Assembly (NCBI RefSeq): GCF_031755915.1
Contig: NC_083384.1
Coordinates: 25,313,001-25,377,000, forward strand
Source of the DNA: Ziziphus jujuba
Lineage: Eukaryota > Streptophyta > Magnoliopsida > Rosales > Rhamnaceae
Direction: 5' to 3'
Length of the DNA: 64,000 nucleotides
Positions 1 to 11,661 of the stretch are shown here, piece after piece. A model generated the notes under the pieces. The model made no database searches. It was not told where the DNA came from and saw only the letters and a program-made list of their open reading frames with translations. A program made the position numbers and the translations under genes. Numbering within the stretch: position 1 is the stretch's first letter; each line of letters starts with the position of its first letter.

Positions 1-117
1 ATACATTCGGGATAATGCATCGGCAACCACATTTTCCTTACCTTTCTTGTAGCGGATGACATAAGGAAAAGTTTTAATGAATTCAATCCAGTTAGCATGC
101 CTTCAGTTGCGCTTCCC

Positions 118-1140
118 TTAACCTTTATTATGCTTTAAATATTCATGATCCATATTAATCACAAACTCTTTCGGCATTAAATAATGCTGCCACGTTTCCA
201 AAGCTCTCACCAAAGCATACATCTCTCTATCATATGTCGAGTAGTTTAGTGCAAGTCCATTCAATTTCTCACTAAGGTAGGCTATGGGTCTTCGTTCTTG
301 CATTAAAATAGCTCCAATACCTACACCCGAAGCATCACATTCAATTTCAAAAACTTTATCAAAATTTGGCAATACTAATAAAGGTGCATTAGATAATTTT
401 TCTTTCAACAAATTTACCAATGAATGGATGCATGATACAATTCATTAACCTCATGAAATTACTAGGTGTATTAATTAAACCAAAAGGCATTACTAACCAT
501 TCATACAATCCATACTTAGTTTTGAATGTGGTTTTCCATTCATCACCCTCTTTCATTCTAATTTGATGATACCAACTCCTAAGATCAATTTTTGTAAACA
601 TGCATGCACCATGTAATTCATCTAACATATCATCTAACCTAGGAATTGGATGCCTATATTTAATGGTTATATTATTAATGGCCCTACAATCTATACACAC
701 GCGCCATGAACCATTTTTCTTAGGTACTAGCAAAACAGGAACGGACTCATATTCTCATGAATGTAACCTTTGTCAAGCAACTCACTTACCTGCCTTTGTA
801 GCTCCTTTGTCTCCTCAGGATTACTCCTATATGCAGGCCTATTAGGAATTGCAGCTCCTGGCACAAAATCAATTTGATGTTCAATTCCTCAGATAGGTGG
901 TAAACCATTAGGAATTTCATCCCGAAAAACATCATCAAATTCCTGCAAAAGAGAAGAAATAGAACTTGGCAATTCAAGTTCTTCTAAGTTAGGTTGTTGA
1001 TTTAAATAAGCATCTTTATAAATCATAACCCGCAATGGTTCCTTATTCAAAATTGCTTTATTAATATCTTCAAAACTAAGACAAAAAATTTTATTTTTCT
1101 TCTCTTTCCTCTCTTTTTCCTTCCCACTCATAGGTCCCAT
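118..1140 (-). pseudogene. gypsy reverse transcriptase / RNase H, internally deleted
   Basis: From 1140 to 890 there is the RT-proximal linker, ending in a peptide typical of gypsy pol (DEIPNGLPPI). A TGA then stands where Arg is usual (CGA to TGA), and the frame continues through about 740. From 733 to 389 come RT palm and fingers ([46 protein letters not shown]). At about 400-420 the frame jumps from the FIGKFV peptide, which normally precedes the YxDD active site, straight into the RNase H entry ([12 protein letters not shown]). RNase H follows at 420-118 ([26 protein letters not shown]). The catalytic YxDD segment and the connection domain are gone, so the enzyme cannot work. Confidence 0.9.
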
Positions 1141-1930
1141 TTGTTTTGCCTCGCTCTTGGCTTTTTTTTTGGATTTTTCTCACTCTCAGGTTTGCTATTG
1201 TTTTTCCCCTCACAATTAAGTTTAGAATACTTACCTTGGATAGCAAGCTAGGCCTTGACCTCATGAATAGGTGGTGAAACCGTTGGTGCCATACTAGACC
1301 TCTCCTTAAGCTTTTCGGCCTTCCTCCTTTGTTGCATTTGAAGTTGCTCTAAATACCTCCTTTGGAGTTAATGGCTCCAGCTTAATCTTTTTACTCTAAA
1401 TTTAAAAACAATTGAATTCTCTCTTCCATAATGTTTGACATCCTTATCAAATTGCCATGGTTTCCCTAATAAATATGTCCAGCATGTATGGGAACAACAT
1501 CACACAAAACAACATCCACATATTTATCAATGCTGAATTTTACTTTGGCCTGTTTATTTACTTTCATCTTATCGCTATCATTAAGCTTTTATAATCTATA
1601 TGGTTTTGGATGTTTAATTGTTGCTAATCCTAATTTATCAACTACCAAATTACTAATTACATTAACACAACTTCCACTATCAACTATCATATTACATATG
1701 TTACCTTGAATTTCATATCGGGTGTAAAAGATGTTCTCTCTTTGTATTTGATCCTCATCTTTGTACATGGTTAGAAGCCTTCTTACCACCAAACTTAAGT
1801 CATCCCTTGAATCCTTAAGTGTTTCAGATTCTTCATGCATTTCATCTCCAATTTCTTCATCAACAAATTCGGTTTCAACATCATTTTCTTCACTTTCAGA
1901 TTCTAAATCTCCATTATCTTTCAGCACCAT
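1141..1930 (-). pseudogene. gypsy aspartic protease region
   Basis: The minus strand at 1930-1589 encodes an acidic linker followed by a retropepsin-like domain. The active-site motif DSGSCVNV sits in the context NMIVDSGSCVNVISN, followed by KLGLATIKHPKPYRL. Downstream (about 1588-1141) more protease/linker peptides are readable across stops, such as a KYVDVVLCDVVPIHAGH-like stretch. The acidic linker joins it directly to the gag zinc knuckle upstream. In an intact element the protease would process the polyprotein. Here the frame is interrupted downstream, so it is a relic. Confidence 0.8.
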
Positions 1931-3114
1931 GATTCTCCTATTTGGTCATTAACTAGCAATGTGTCCTCGTCCTTGGCACTTAAAACACACAATGTCATGA
2001 GTTCTAGTGCTTGGACAGATTCGGCCTTGGCTTCCCTTTTTGGCCGATTGGTGCTTTCCTTACCTAGCTTCGATTTTGGTTTGTTGTCATATGTGGGATC
2101 ACTTCTCCAAACAATTGGATTTGTCCTCCCGCTGCTTGTACCACCTCCAATTCGTGAGCTTCCCCTCCTTTTAAATTGATTTTCAATTTTGATGGCCACA
2201 TGAAGCATCTCCTTCAATTCTACATATTGTTGAAGCTCCACTTGGTTGGTTATATCACGACTCAAACCACGCAAAAACCTTGCCATGGTTGCCTCTCGAT
2301 CCTCATTCATGCTTAACCTCATCATGAGCATCTCCATCTCCTTGTAGTAATCCTCCATGGTCCTACTTCCTTGAGTTAAAGATTGAAGCCTTTGATGCAG
2401 CAACCAATGGTAATGAGTCGATACAAATCGCTTCCTAATGGTTCCTTTCATTTGTCGTCAAGTATTAATCAATTCGTCACCTACTCTCCTTCTAGTACTT
2501 TGCTCATTTTTCCACCATTGGAGTGCATAATGAACAAATTCCAAAGCTGCCAATTTAACTTTCTTAGCCTCTGAATAGTTATGACAGTAAAATATCATCT
2601 CCATTCGCTCCTCCCATTCTAGGTAAGCCTCCGGATCAATTTTTCCCATAAAATGTGGTATGTTGACCTTAATATTTCCAAGATCATCATCCTCATTCCT
2701 TCTCGGTCTCCCATGGGTTGGTCTTCCTTGGAGTACAAAAATATCATCAATTTCCTCTTCAAGATTATCTCCAAAATTACCCTCCCCGAATCACTCTCGG
2801 GCTTCTTGACCTTGACCTCGACCTCGACCTCGGCCCCCATGTACATCAAACCTTGTATTTGGCCCACCTTGTGATGTTTCTAACCTATCCATCCTTTGAT
2901 CTAGGTGATCAAATTGAGCATTCATCCGCTATTGTTCTAAGATCGCCATCATGTCGGTAGGTTCCCTTCCAATTCCCATTGCTCTTGAATCAACTTTGAA
3001 CCCCACGGATTCTTCTTCATTAACTCTTAATAATCCATCTGCTCTTCTCATCCTTGAATATTCCATGTTAATAAAAATAATACAAAAATCCTCATCAAAT
3101 TCACTCCCTCGCAT
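1931..3114 (-). pseudogene. gypsy gag with damaged zinc knuckle
   Basis: The N-terminal gag segment lies at 3114-2929. A linker and the retrotransposon gag domain follow (2649-2458 with AYLEWEERMEMIF and ALQWWKNEQ; 2451-1921 with YYKEMEMLMMRLSMNEDREA, ATMARFLRGL). Frame changes separate the pieces. The CCHC zinc knuckle is readable at about 1987-1946 (C-F-K-C-Q-G-R-G-H-I-A-S), but the next two codons are stops and the second occupies the place of the last zinc-binding cysteine. The family role is the capsid/nucleocapsid precursor. This copy is non-functional. Confidence 0.85.
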
Positions 3115-3119
3115 GTTTC

Positions 3120-4120
3120 ACTCAAATAAGGTTTCAACACTCTTGTATGCACACTAGTTTTGGCTTTTTAACCCTCTTTTGAGCTCACACTCTCTTGCCT
3201 TTTTTCACTCAAAGAATTAACTCAAAGTTCTAATTAAAACACACTTAAACAGCAACTAGATCACAAGTGTACCTTAATTTAAACTTATCAATAAAACAGC
3301 AAGCAAAAATAGGCAAATACCGAGCAGAATGAAAATACTTATTCTCAGCCTAACTAACCAAAATGAAGGTAAATTAATCAAGGCAATTTCGGATTTAACA
3401 AGAATAAACCAAAATATTAAGGATCAAAATTCAAGGATAAAATTTAAGAAAAGAGATTCAAACAATGAACAAAGAAACAATTCGAACAAAAACAAGCGAC
3501 AATAGATAATTCCAATAACTTCCGATAGCACAATTTTCAAATTTTCCAACTCAAACAAATTTCAAACTCCAAATTCAACAAACCAACCTTTTGTGCAGTT
3601 TTTTTTTTTTTTAATACTAGGCTTTTTTGGATTTTTTTATCTGTTTTTTCTTTTTTCTTTTTTTATGATCACAAAGATGATGATGCAACACAATTTCCAG
3701 CAGCATCAAAAACAACACAAATTGCAATTCTTAACCAATTACAAACTCAAACCCATGACCTCAGAAAATACAACTTTGCAAAGTTTACGAACTTATATTT
3801 GTTGCCGCAAATCCTCCTTTTTTTTTTGTTTGGTAATAAATGAATGTCACTAATTAAGATTAAAAATAGCAAAGAAAAATCAACAATAAACCAAATTAAC
3901 AAGAACAATAATGAAAAACAACCAACAAGCTAGGAAACAAAATACAATAAGACAAGGAAAACCTAATTTGACTAGGAAAACCTAATTTGACTAGGAAAAT
4001 TTACTTTTCTTTTATATTTTGAACGTATAAAATAGATACAACCTCAACCTAATGCTAAAATTCTAGATTAACATAAAATAAAATAAAGCAAATAAAATAA
4101 ATCCAACCTGAACAAAATTT
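3120..4120 (-). other. retrotransposon leader between gag and LTR, non-coding
   Basis: About 1 kb of A/T-rich sequence between the PBS and the start of gag on the minus strand. It has T-runs and no supported reading frame. Its position matches the untranslated leader of a gypsy element. A short direct repeat (CTAATTTGACTAGGAAAA-like) occurs at about 3963-4000. Confidence 0.6.
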
Positions 4121-4133
4121 GACTTTGATACCA
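4121..4133 (-). other. primer-binding site for initiator Met-tRNA
   Basis: On the minus strand TGGTATCAAAGTC lies two bases inside the LTR end. It matches the usual plant PBS TGGTATCAGAGC with one or two mismatches. It marks the left side of the LTR as the 5' side of an internal region. Confidence 0.75.
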
Positions 4134-4135
4134 AA

Positions 4136-4760
4136 TGATACGAACCTAGGTTGACTCGTGCCTAAACCATTATTATATTAGCCCAAATCGAAAAATTAAA
4201 TTTAAGTTCTTATGGTCACCTCAACCCCTAATCAACCTATGACTAGAAACCTTGGTATCTGATGAAGATGCCATAGTAGGTGATGGAAATTCTATTGATA
4301 AGTCAAACTAAAACACTCACTCTCAATAGTGTTTTAGGTGTTCAAAGAAAACAACGAGAATTCTTTTCTCACAAATAACTTTCTTAATAATATGTAAGCT
4401 GATTCTCATTGAAAAATAAGCTCTTAAATAGGCTAAAGTCACAAAATAAAGAACCCTAAAAAACTAAGACAAAAATGGCCATACATTGACAAATTCCTAA
4501 TGTGGCTGAAAATTTTATTCCTTTCCTAAGCTAATTTTGATTAATTAATTCCTTTATTTTGAATAAGGAATTAATTAATTTACAATTGAAATAATAAAAT
4601 AATAAATTTTCTAAGTTGATTTGTCCAGCAAATAAACAAACAAAAACCAAATAAAAGACTAATTTTCTAAAATAAAAAGTCAAACTCAAATGCCAAATCA
4701 ACAAAATACAACAAAGCTAGCGGTAAAACAGCAATTTAGGCCACGAACTCGTTCTATGCA
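4136..4760 (-). repeat. gypsy long terminal repeat, shared by two elements
   Basis: The plus strand begins TGATACGAACC next to the PBS and ends near ATGCA at about 4760. The right boundary is less certain (4760-4790) because the purine-rich tract there is imperfect. To the right lie a stop codon and the pol C-terminus (4797), so the same LTR serves as 3' LTR of the right element and 5' LTR of the left one. No second copy is in the window for comparison. Confidence 0.65.
4423..4430 (-). promoter_or_regulatory. LTR TATA-like box
   Basis: TATTTAAG on the minus strand in the context GCCTATTTAAGAGC, roughly mid-LTR. This is the usual place and form of the TATA element in plant gypsy LTRs. Function is inferred from position only. 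Confidence 0.4.
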
Positions 4761-4796
4761 AATGCCTTCTTTGATTGCTTTTTCTTCTATCTTGAC

Positions 4797-5126
4797 TTAT
4801 TTCCATGAACTCTTAGTGATATTAATTGAGTTCAGGAAGTGTTGAACCCATTCCTTGTTGCCCAGAGTCCACAAATGCACTAAGTAGCTATCCGAGTCCA
4901 TATCGACCTTCACCACTTGGATGCTTAAAACAAGCTTTGAATCTTTGGGTATTGACAAGCTCTTTGGAGAATTGATAACTCCTTGTATGCCAGCCAGGTT
5001 GTCTTTAAATCTCTTGGCTTGAGCTCTAGTGATTGGCCCGGTCTTCAACTGTAGTGGATCTGCACCCCAACAGGTTATCGGTTGTGCGGGTATCGGTGGA
5101 TCCCTATCAGCTAAGACAGATCTCAT
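4797..5126 (-). pseudogene. gypsy pol C-terminal tail (second, truncated element)
   Basis: An open stretch of 109 residues ends in a stop just before the LTR. It carries the motif GPITRAQAKRFKD preceded by ADPLQLKTG. A Pro-rich linker plus an (M/I)TRARAKR-type motif is characteristic of the extreme C-terminus of plant Ty3/gypsy polyproteins, after the integrase. Similarity stops near 5126, so the rest of this element is missing. It is a fragment rather than a host gene. Confidence 0.7.
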
Positions 5127-6990
5127 TTAATTAACCAACTATTGTAGATAATTAGCTAAACATTTTACGCTAATTACCTGGAAAAAGTTTAAGATAACTT
5201 GCCTTTTGCCATAGAGATTGTGAATTTTTATTTTCTATTGGGAAATTCGCTGAAAATATTTATTTTACTTTGTGTTATCTTAAAGTTGAATCCCCTTGCA
5301 TACTGTTTCTTCTCAATGCTTCATGAGAAGTTTCAACACTCTTTTAAGGGTTGTGCTTATAATTGGCTGAAATTACAATTTTTGACTTAATATCTACGTG
5401 AGATTCTAGTGATGGTTCTCTTCTCTTGTGTTATCTTACACATCTAACTCTCAACTTGATAAATTTTATTTAAACATCTGTGTTTGTGCGTGCTCTATTT
5501 CAAGACTCATATGTTTGTGTGTGCAGAATTAAAATTCTATGCTTTTTCCTAGTTAGAAGAAGTGTGCTTTAGATGAAATATCTATCTAAAATATTTAATC
5601 CTCAAACTGTTTTATTGAAACATCTATCTAGATGACATATTTGAGTTGGCATATTCACCGGTTCAAACTTCTTCTCTAAGTATGTATTTTAAATTTTATT
5701 GGTGATGCTGAATGTTGATGCATATATTTTGGTGACCCCAAAATTGTGGTCAAAAGTGACATATTGAGTAATTAGTTTTGTTGCTTCGGAATGTACAATT
5801 ATTTTTCAATCTTTTATATCAAGAGTCATGGTCTCATTTATCTTTAATTGGTCAAGAGACTAACATCCATTTAGTATCATTAATGACATGTTTTAAACTT
5901 CTAGGCAGCCTCATTTGCTACCTATATGCAAGTAATATGCCGAGGACTAATATTTATTGGTCTATATGCACTTGCTAAATTTGATGCGTCTAAGTTGCAT
6001 TTGCTGAATTTTGTAAGAATGTTTTATATAGTTCTGTATCAATTATATTTCTCCGAGTGCCATGTCTGATTAGTAAGTTAGATTTATTGATAACTTAGAT
6101 ATATTGATAGAATAATTATACATTATAAAACCTACCCATTGTTCAAGCATAAAAATAACTTATTTTAGTTTAATGAAGAAATATATAAATATTTAACTTT
6201 TGTTAATAATGTTGATTTTTTCTTTTTTCCAGCACTGGAGGAGCAAGTGAAGGAACGAGCACAAAAATGAATCAAAAAATTTGAGTTCGAATAGTTACAA
6301 GTGAATGCAAAGAAAACTGCAGAAACAAGGATTTGAAGCTCTCACAAACACACACACACACACACATAGAGATAGAGAAGGAGAGAGAGAGAGAAGCATT
6401 GGTGGTGGTTTATCCCCCATTAATGTAAGTTGCTTCTCTGAATAAAATAGATAATATTGTACAAGTTGATGCTGTATTAATCTAAGTTGCTCATCATTGA
6501 ACCTTTATTTGTCTTGCATTGTATGGATTATGAATTTGTTGATAATTTTCAAAATGGATTATTTCATAACGTGACTCATCTCTTTGTAAGTTACTCAATT
6601 TTGAACTTTAGTCATTATGAGCCATGCTGATAATATTGTGTTATTTGGTGTGATGACAATGTTTTGTCTCACATGGTTATAAAGTGAAATTAGATCTTAT
6701 AGGATGCTGCTTTTTTGTTAAATTGAATGTGAGATTTGAATGTGAAACTATAATATTTTAGGACTGTTGGAACCATAGGTTATCCTTGGAAAGCAATATC
6801 ACATATAACTTTTTATTTCGTTAGGGATAAAAATCCCTAAAGAAATAGCTATTTATGATGTAAATTATACATAAAATTCAAACGAGGATGGAACCTATGG
6901 GTGGTATGTTCAATAATGTATAATATACAATAATATATAAAAGAGCTTGTAGCTTTTAAATCCACAATATGCTTTATTTCTAGAAATTTT
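5127..6990. other. intergenic, no gene seen
   Basis: AT-rich sequence with only short frames and no recognisable domain. The stretch at 6230-6425 is less AT-rich and could be a fragment of an untranslated exon, but nothing identifies it. Confidence 0.6.
6347..6395 (+). repeat. compound (CA)n / (GA)n microsatellite
   Basis: About ten CA units are followed by a GA-rich run (GAGAGAGAGA). Confidence 0.9.
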
Positions 6991-7020
6991 CTTTGACATT
7001 TTTATTAGAATTTATTTTTG

Positions 7021-7195
7021 TATCTGGAAAATTTTCTGCTTGTCGGAAAAAATTTCTTCCAATCGGAAAAATGTTTGCTCTAGTCAAAAATCAATTTTCT
7101 CCAGTCAGAAAAAATTGCCTTCTGTCGAAATCATTTTTCTCCTGTCAGAAATCAATTTTCTCCAACTGGAAAACCATTTCCAATAGACGAATAAA
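7021..7195 (-). repeat. degenerate 19-22-bp tandem repeats, left side of MULE
   Basis: About eight degenerate units built on GAAAAA + TTTTCTCC + GTCG. On the minus strand they read CTGGAGAAAAT-like, resembling the CTGGCGAAAAT repeats on the other side of the transposase gene but inverted. Confidence 0.65.
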
Positions 7196-7505
7196 CATTT
7201 CCTATGGCATGAATTTTATCCTAAACTTTCAAATTATATTAGTTTGGTAGAATTTTTTTTCTAGATTTTCCTTTTTTCCTATTTAATATGTTTTCGGTCC
7301 TTTTAATTTGTTTAATAATTAAGTATATCTTATGATTTATTTGTTGTCTTTATTATTTAGATAAAAAAAGCATTACCATCAAGTAGAATATATATATCCA
7401 TGATACAAAATGATTGTCAAAAGATATAAATTTAAAACACATAACTATAACACACTAAATTAAAAATTCTTGATTTGAAGCATAAGATAATGGATTTATA
7501 CATCT

Positions 7506-10035
7506 CTACCTACAATGTCCAATACCACCGCATCGGCTACATCTACATCCAATAACATCTTCACCTTGAGATGGTATGCATTGCATCCTCGGCCTACCAA
7601 CTACCCTACGCATCCATCTTAGTGGAAAAACAACATAACTTGACACATCATCCAGAGCATGCCATTGTTTTTCATCTAAAAAATGGTAAATGGACTCAGC
7701 ATAAACTGCACGATATGTATCCAATGTGATAATGAGAACAAAAGCTACAAGGAGTAATTTTGCATTCTTTGCAAGTAACAATACAATGATCACAAGGATA
7801 TTGATCAAGATTGAAGACTTTGCATAAGCATATTTTTTTATTGAAGGTTAACTATGCCCTTTAAACTTCCACCTTCCACAAGAAACTCATGCATATTAAC
7901 AGCCTTCACATGCAACCTGATAGACTTTAAATTGTGGAGTTTAAGTTGCTCTTGCATATACTCAATCATAGTATTCGCCAATTTTGCACTTGTAGTTCAT
8001 CAGTCATAAAACAACATTTGCAACAAATCTCATATGTGCTCAATCAATGCTACGATTGGCCTCTCACTAGCATCTAGTAAAATACCATTCAAGTTTTCTA
8101 CAATATTGGTGGTCATGATAGTATACCTTTTACATGGAGAAAGAGAACGTGCCCACCTTGTAAGGTCACATGCTCAGATGTACTGAGCAGCCCTACTATC
8201 TTTTGCCTCAATTTCACCCATATAAAACTCAAAATCTTCAACGCATTATGCGTTAGCTGCGAGCATGAAACATTGTATTATCATATCATCATCTTTTGCA
8301 TGTTTATTAGCCTTAATATTTCTGCTTATGTGGTATGTGCACAGGCCATGGTATACATTAGGAAAAGCTTTGCATATTGCCTTTTCAATAGCTTTGTGTC
8401 TATCACTCACAAACACTAAATCTGAAAAATCTCTAATGGCATCTCTAATGTATATGATTGCTCGTTCTCTCCATCTCCAATGTCAAAAGCTAAAGGATAT
8501 ATTTGCTTATTGTCATCCATGCCTGCTACAATATACATGTATCCTTTGGATTTCTCTTTCAAAATAGTTGCATCAACAGCCAACACAAGTCTTATATGGG
8601 ATATAAATCCCCTAATGCATACTCCAATCGCCATAAAGAAATATACAAAATGGTTATTGTCATCTGTTTTGATACTTGTCAGAATCCTAGGATTCTTCGA
8701 CACTAACTCATAACAGTAGTCGGGCAACTTAGAAAAATTTTCCTCTGGAGATCCTCTAGCACTGTTAAGTCCGTATTCTCTACCTCTTCATGCTTTATTA
8801 TAGCTTATATTCACCACATATTTTTGCAAAAAGTTATGTTGAATTTCTTTCGATTTGTAAACACGTGCAATCCCTTCATATTTAGATTTGATGCATTGCC
8901 TGGTAACCCAGCTACTCTCCTGCTTATATTCCCAATGCACGATATCTAATGAGTAACTATGTATGTTATTAAAAATTCTCACAATAAATATTTTCCCATT
9001 TTTTAATTTGGTCCCACGCTGTTGCCATTTACAAGTATTTTCAAAACACGTAACTTCATATCATTGTGTAGTTGACCATGTCACCTTAAACTCTTTATTT
9101 TTATGCATGCAATAAATACTTACTTTATTCCATAACTCACGTTTGTTGTGAAATATATGTCCAACTATAATGCTCTTGCAGCCTGTGAACTTTGATGAAA
9201 CTGTGGCCATAAAACTACTTCTGCTCGATGAGAAGTGGTCACTTATAGCACGATGAACCCTAACAGCATCAACTCCTTTGTTGTTTATTCTGGGATGCAT
9301 ATCATTATTATAGTCGGGCAACTCATGTTCAAAATCTACATCATTATGAGCAACATCATCCAACTGAATGCTAACATTATCCCCTGCTACATTGCAATTC
9401 TCATAGTTATTAATATTATACAACTGCTCATACTCCTCTAGGTTAGGAAACCGTTCAACAGAGTCACCTCCAACATCAACTCCTTCGTGGATGTTAAGTG
9501 ATGTCCAGTATCCACGAACATCAGTTTGATCTTTAAATTAAGTTTCATGAACTACAATGTCATGAAATGTAGCCTCGATAGGTTCATATTCAGGAACTTG
9601 TGGTAGACGAACACCAATCGGAAGACAAGCAAAAGATAAATGATTACTCCCACTATCCAAAGCAAAGGTTGTTTAAAAAACTTTCCTAGATACATGTTCA
9701 ACTTTTGAAATTACCTCAACATACAATGAAGTCGATTATTGTCATCTCTCTGTTCCTCACTTTTTGAAGATAGCATTCTACATCCCTATCATTGTATATT
9801 TATGTAGGATCCAACTTTTCTATACATCGTCTATATATCCATTTTAGCTTTAGCAAATATTCATTTTGATCTATTTTAATGGAATTAAAAATCTCATCCT
9901 CTAACTCTGATTTTGTACATCTCTTGCTGATGGAGACATTATATTTTTACCATTTTGATACTCCCAATGACCATCATCAGTTCACACCAATGTTCTATCA
10001 TATAAAACAGCAATTATAATATCATCATCTTTCAT
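7506..10035 (-). pseudogene. MuDR-type transposase
   Basis: The frame can be followed from an ATG at 10035. N-terminal peptides include DDGHWEYQNGK and YWTSLNIHEG-like segments. The MuDR N-terminal domain (9423-9061) ends ELWNKVSIYCMHKNKEFKVTWS. A linker follows at 8982-8788 (VHWEYKQESSWVTRQCIKSKYEG). The MULE catalytic domain has FMAIGVCIRGF, LVLAVDATILK (first Asp), VSDRHKAIEKA (second Asp), a C..H motif HGLCTYHISRN, and NIVENLNG near the expected Glu. The C-terminus is a CCHC knuckle (CSRCGGIGH). Several in-frame stops (near 8245, 8180, 8030 and the N-terminal part) and frame changes break it. Family role: DNA-binding DDE transposase. Confidence 0.9.
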
Positions 10036-10163
10036 TTCACTACAAAATTAAATGAACAACGTTAAACTAAATTAATAAATTTATAAAAATATGAATAATA
10101 CTAAACAAACGTATTAATTGTATAAAAAAAAATTGATTCTTTTTTCTTCACCAAATATAACAT

Positions 10164-10235
10164 TTTCCTATTGGTGGAAAACTGGCGAAAATCTAGCGAA
10201 AATCTAGCGAAAACTGACAAACTAGTGGAAAATTG
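10164..10235 (+). repeat. 11-bp GCGAAAATCTA tandem repeats, right side of MULE
   Basis: GCGAAAATCTA occurs at 10185-10195 and 10196-10206, followed by GCGAAAACT at 10207. Related GGAAAA units lie on both sides. The orientation is inverted relative to the left array. Confidence 0.7.
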
Positions 10236-10330
10236 CGGAAGTTCATATTTTTTTGCCAATTTTCCTATGCTTTTATTGGTTTTCCCGATTTTTTAGATTT
10301 ACAAAAAAAAATTTCCACTTTCACACCATA

Positions 10331-10713
10331 AGTAATCTAAGTACCTTTAAACTCAAATATAACAGTTCATAAACTAATTTTATTACATGCTCATATTAAA
10401 AAAATCTTAAAAAATACAGATTCATTTAATATAATGATGTAGAATTTAAGAGAAAGAAAAAAGAGGAAAAAAAAAAGTGAGAGCAGATGCTAAAGAGAAC
10501 AAGCTTGAGTGAGAATGTTTTTTTAGATGAACGGATGTTTATTGGATGTTTATTCGAGAAAGGAGGAAAAAGGAAAAAAGAAAAAATATTTGGTAATTTT
10601 CAATTTTAGTCAAGGACATTTTTATCCACAATTGGTTAAATTTTTTTTTTTTAAATTGCTATATTTTAAGTTTTAATCGGACAACTCTCTATTTAAAAAA
10701 AAAAAAAAAAAAC
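10331..10713. other. intergenic, no gene seen
   Basis: AT-rich DNA with poly-A and poly-T runs (A-run at about 10696-10713). Nothing recognisable. Confidence 0.6.
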
Positions 10714-11640
10714 CTTACATTTGAATCTTGGGAGAATATATTCAGCTTAGAGTCAAATTATAGCCAAGATTCACAAATTGGAATTGTCGTGCTGTTAGGA
10801 AATTAAATGACAACAATACCCACTAATTAGGGTGACTTTCATCACACAAATTGACTCCCTTAGTTCGTGCCCGTAAAATCTTATAAAGTTATTTTCTTTC
10901 TTTTATATTTTTTTCTTAAAATAACTTTTCTCTTAACTGTTTCTATTATTTTTTTTATTTCTTTAGCTTTTCTTTTTTTTTTATTTATTTTTTCTTTTTT
11001 TCCTCTTTAGCTTTTGCTTTGCCAAGGGGGTGTTGTACAGTTTTTGACGGCTTTTGTTTTTAGTTTTATTTTTTGTTTTCGATTTTGTTATAGAAAAAAA
11101 GAGAAATGAGAACTATCAATCAACTTCTCATGAAAAACATATCAATTTGGAGACGCTTTGTACATAATGTCATAGAACTTTAAATATTTATTTTAAAATG
11201 ATTTACTTTTTATTATATTTTTCAAAAAATATATATATTTTTTCAATTAACTTGTGAAGCCAAATAAATTAATCAATATAGATTCCACATCTTCCATATC
11301 CATGGACCACGTCATTTCTTCTAAAATAACAGGTTATCATTTCTTCTAAAATAAACAAAAAGACAGTTCTAACATATCAATTCTTTTATATATATATATA
11401 TATATATTTCAAGAAACATCTTCTAACAATTAATATTATATCTGTTTAGATAATGTAATTGTTTAAGAAAATTAGATGAATAAGTATAAAAAATAATTCA
11501 TCTTGACAAATATTAATTATTTTTACAAAACTTTATAGTATAGATGCACCAAACAATATCAAATATAAAATATTAATATAGTATAATTTAATAAAATCCA
11601 TTTTGATATAATATAATAAAACATAATTGAGTTAATACGA
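10714..11640 (-). repeat. CYP76 3' flank, copy 1 of 3
   Basis: This stretch starts with ACATTTGAATCTTG and includes TGCTTTGCC-AGGGGGTGTTG, GTTTTTAGTTTTATTTTTTG and AGAAATGAGAAC. It matches 39876-40470 and 50503-51560. In copies 1 and 3 it runs directly into the 3' end of a minus-strand CYP76 sequence. A (TA)n run lies at about 11389-11406. Confidence 0.85.
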
Positions 11641-11661
11641 TAGCCTTTGGACAACAAATCC

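Larger units (their letters stand above)
1..5126 (-). mobile_element. Ty3/gypsy retrotransposon relics, two elements sharing one LTR
   Basis: Reading the minus strand from right to left, I see a pol C-terminal tail (5126-4797), an LTR (about 4760-4136), a primer-binding site, a long untranslated leader (about 4120-3120), gag, aspartic protease, reverse transcriptase and RNase H. The sequence leaves the window before any integrase. Gag-protease-RT-RNase H order is that of Ty3/gypsy. Many stops, frameshifts and one internal deletion show that it is dead. A pol tail on one side of the LTR and a PBS on the other implies two elements joined head to tail through one LTR. The right-hand element is represented only by its last ~110 codons. 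Confidence 0.85.
7000..10330 (-). mobile_element. Mutator-like element (MULE), decayed
   Basis: A MuDR-type transposase on the minus strand (7506-10035) is flanked on both sides by arrays of short GAAAA-containing repeats in opposite orientation (7021-7195 and about 10164-10235), as expected of subterminal repeats of a MULE. I could not fix exact termini or a 9-bp target duplication, so the ends are approximate. Confidence 0.65.
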
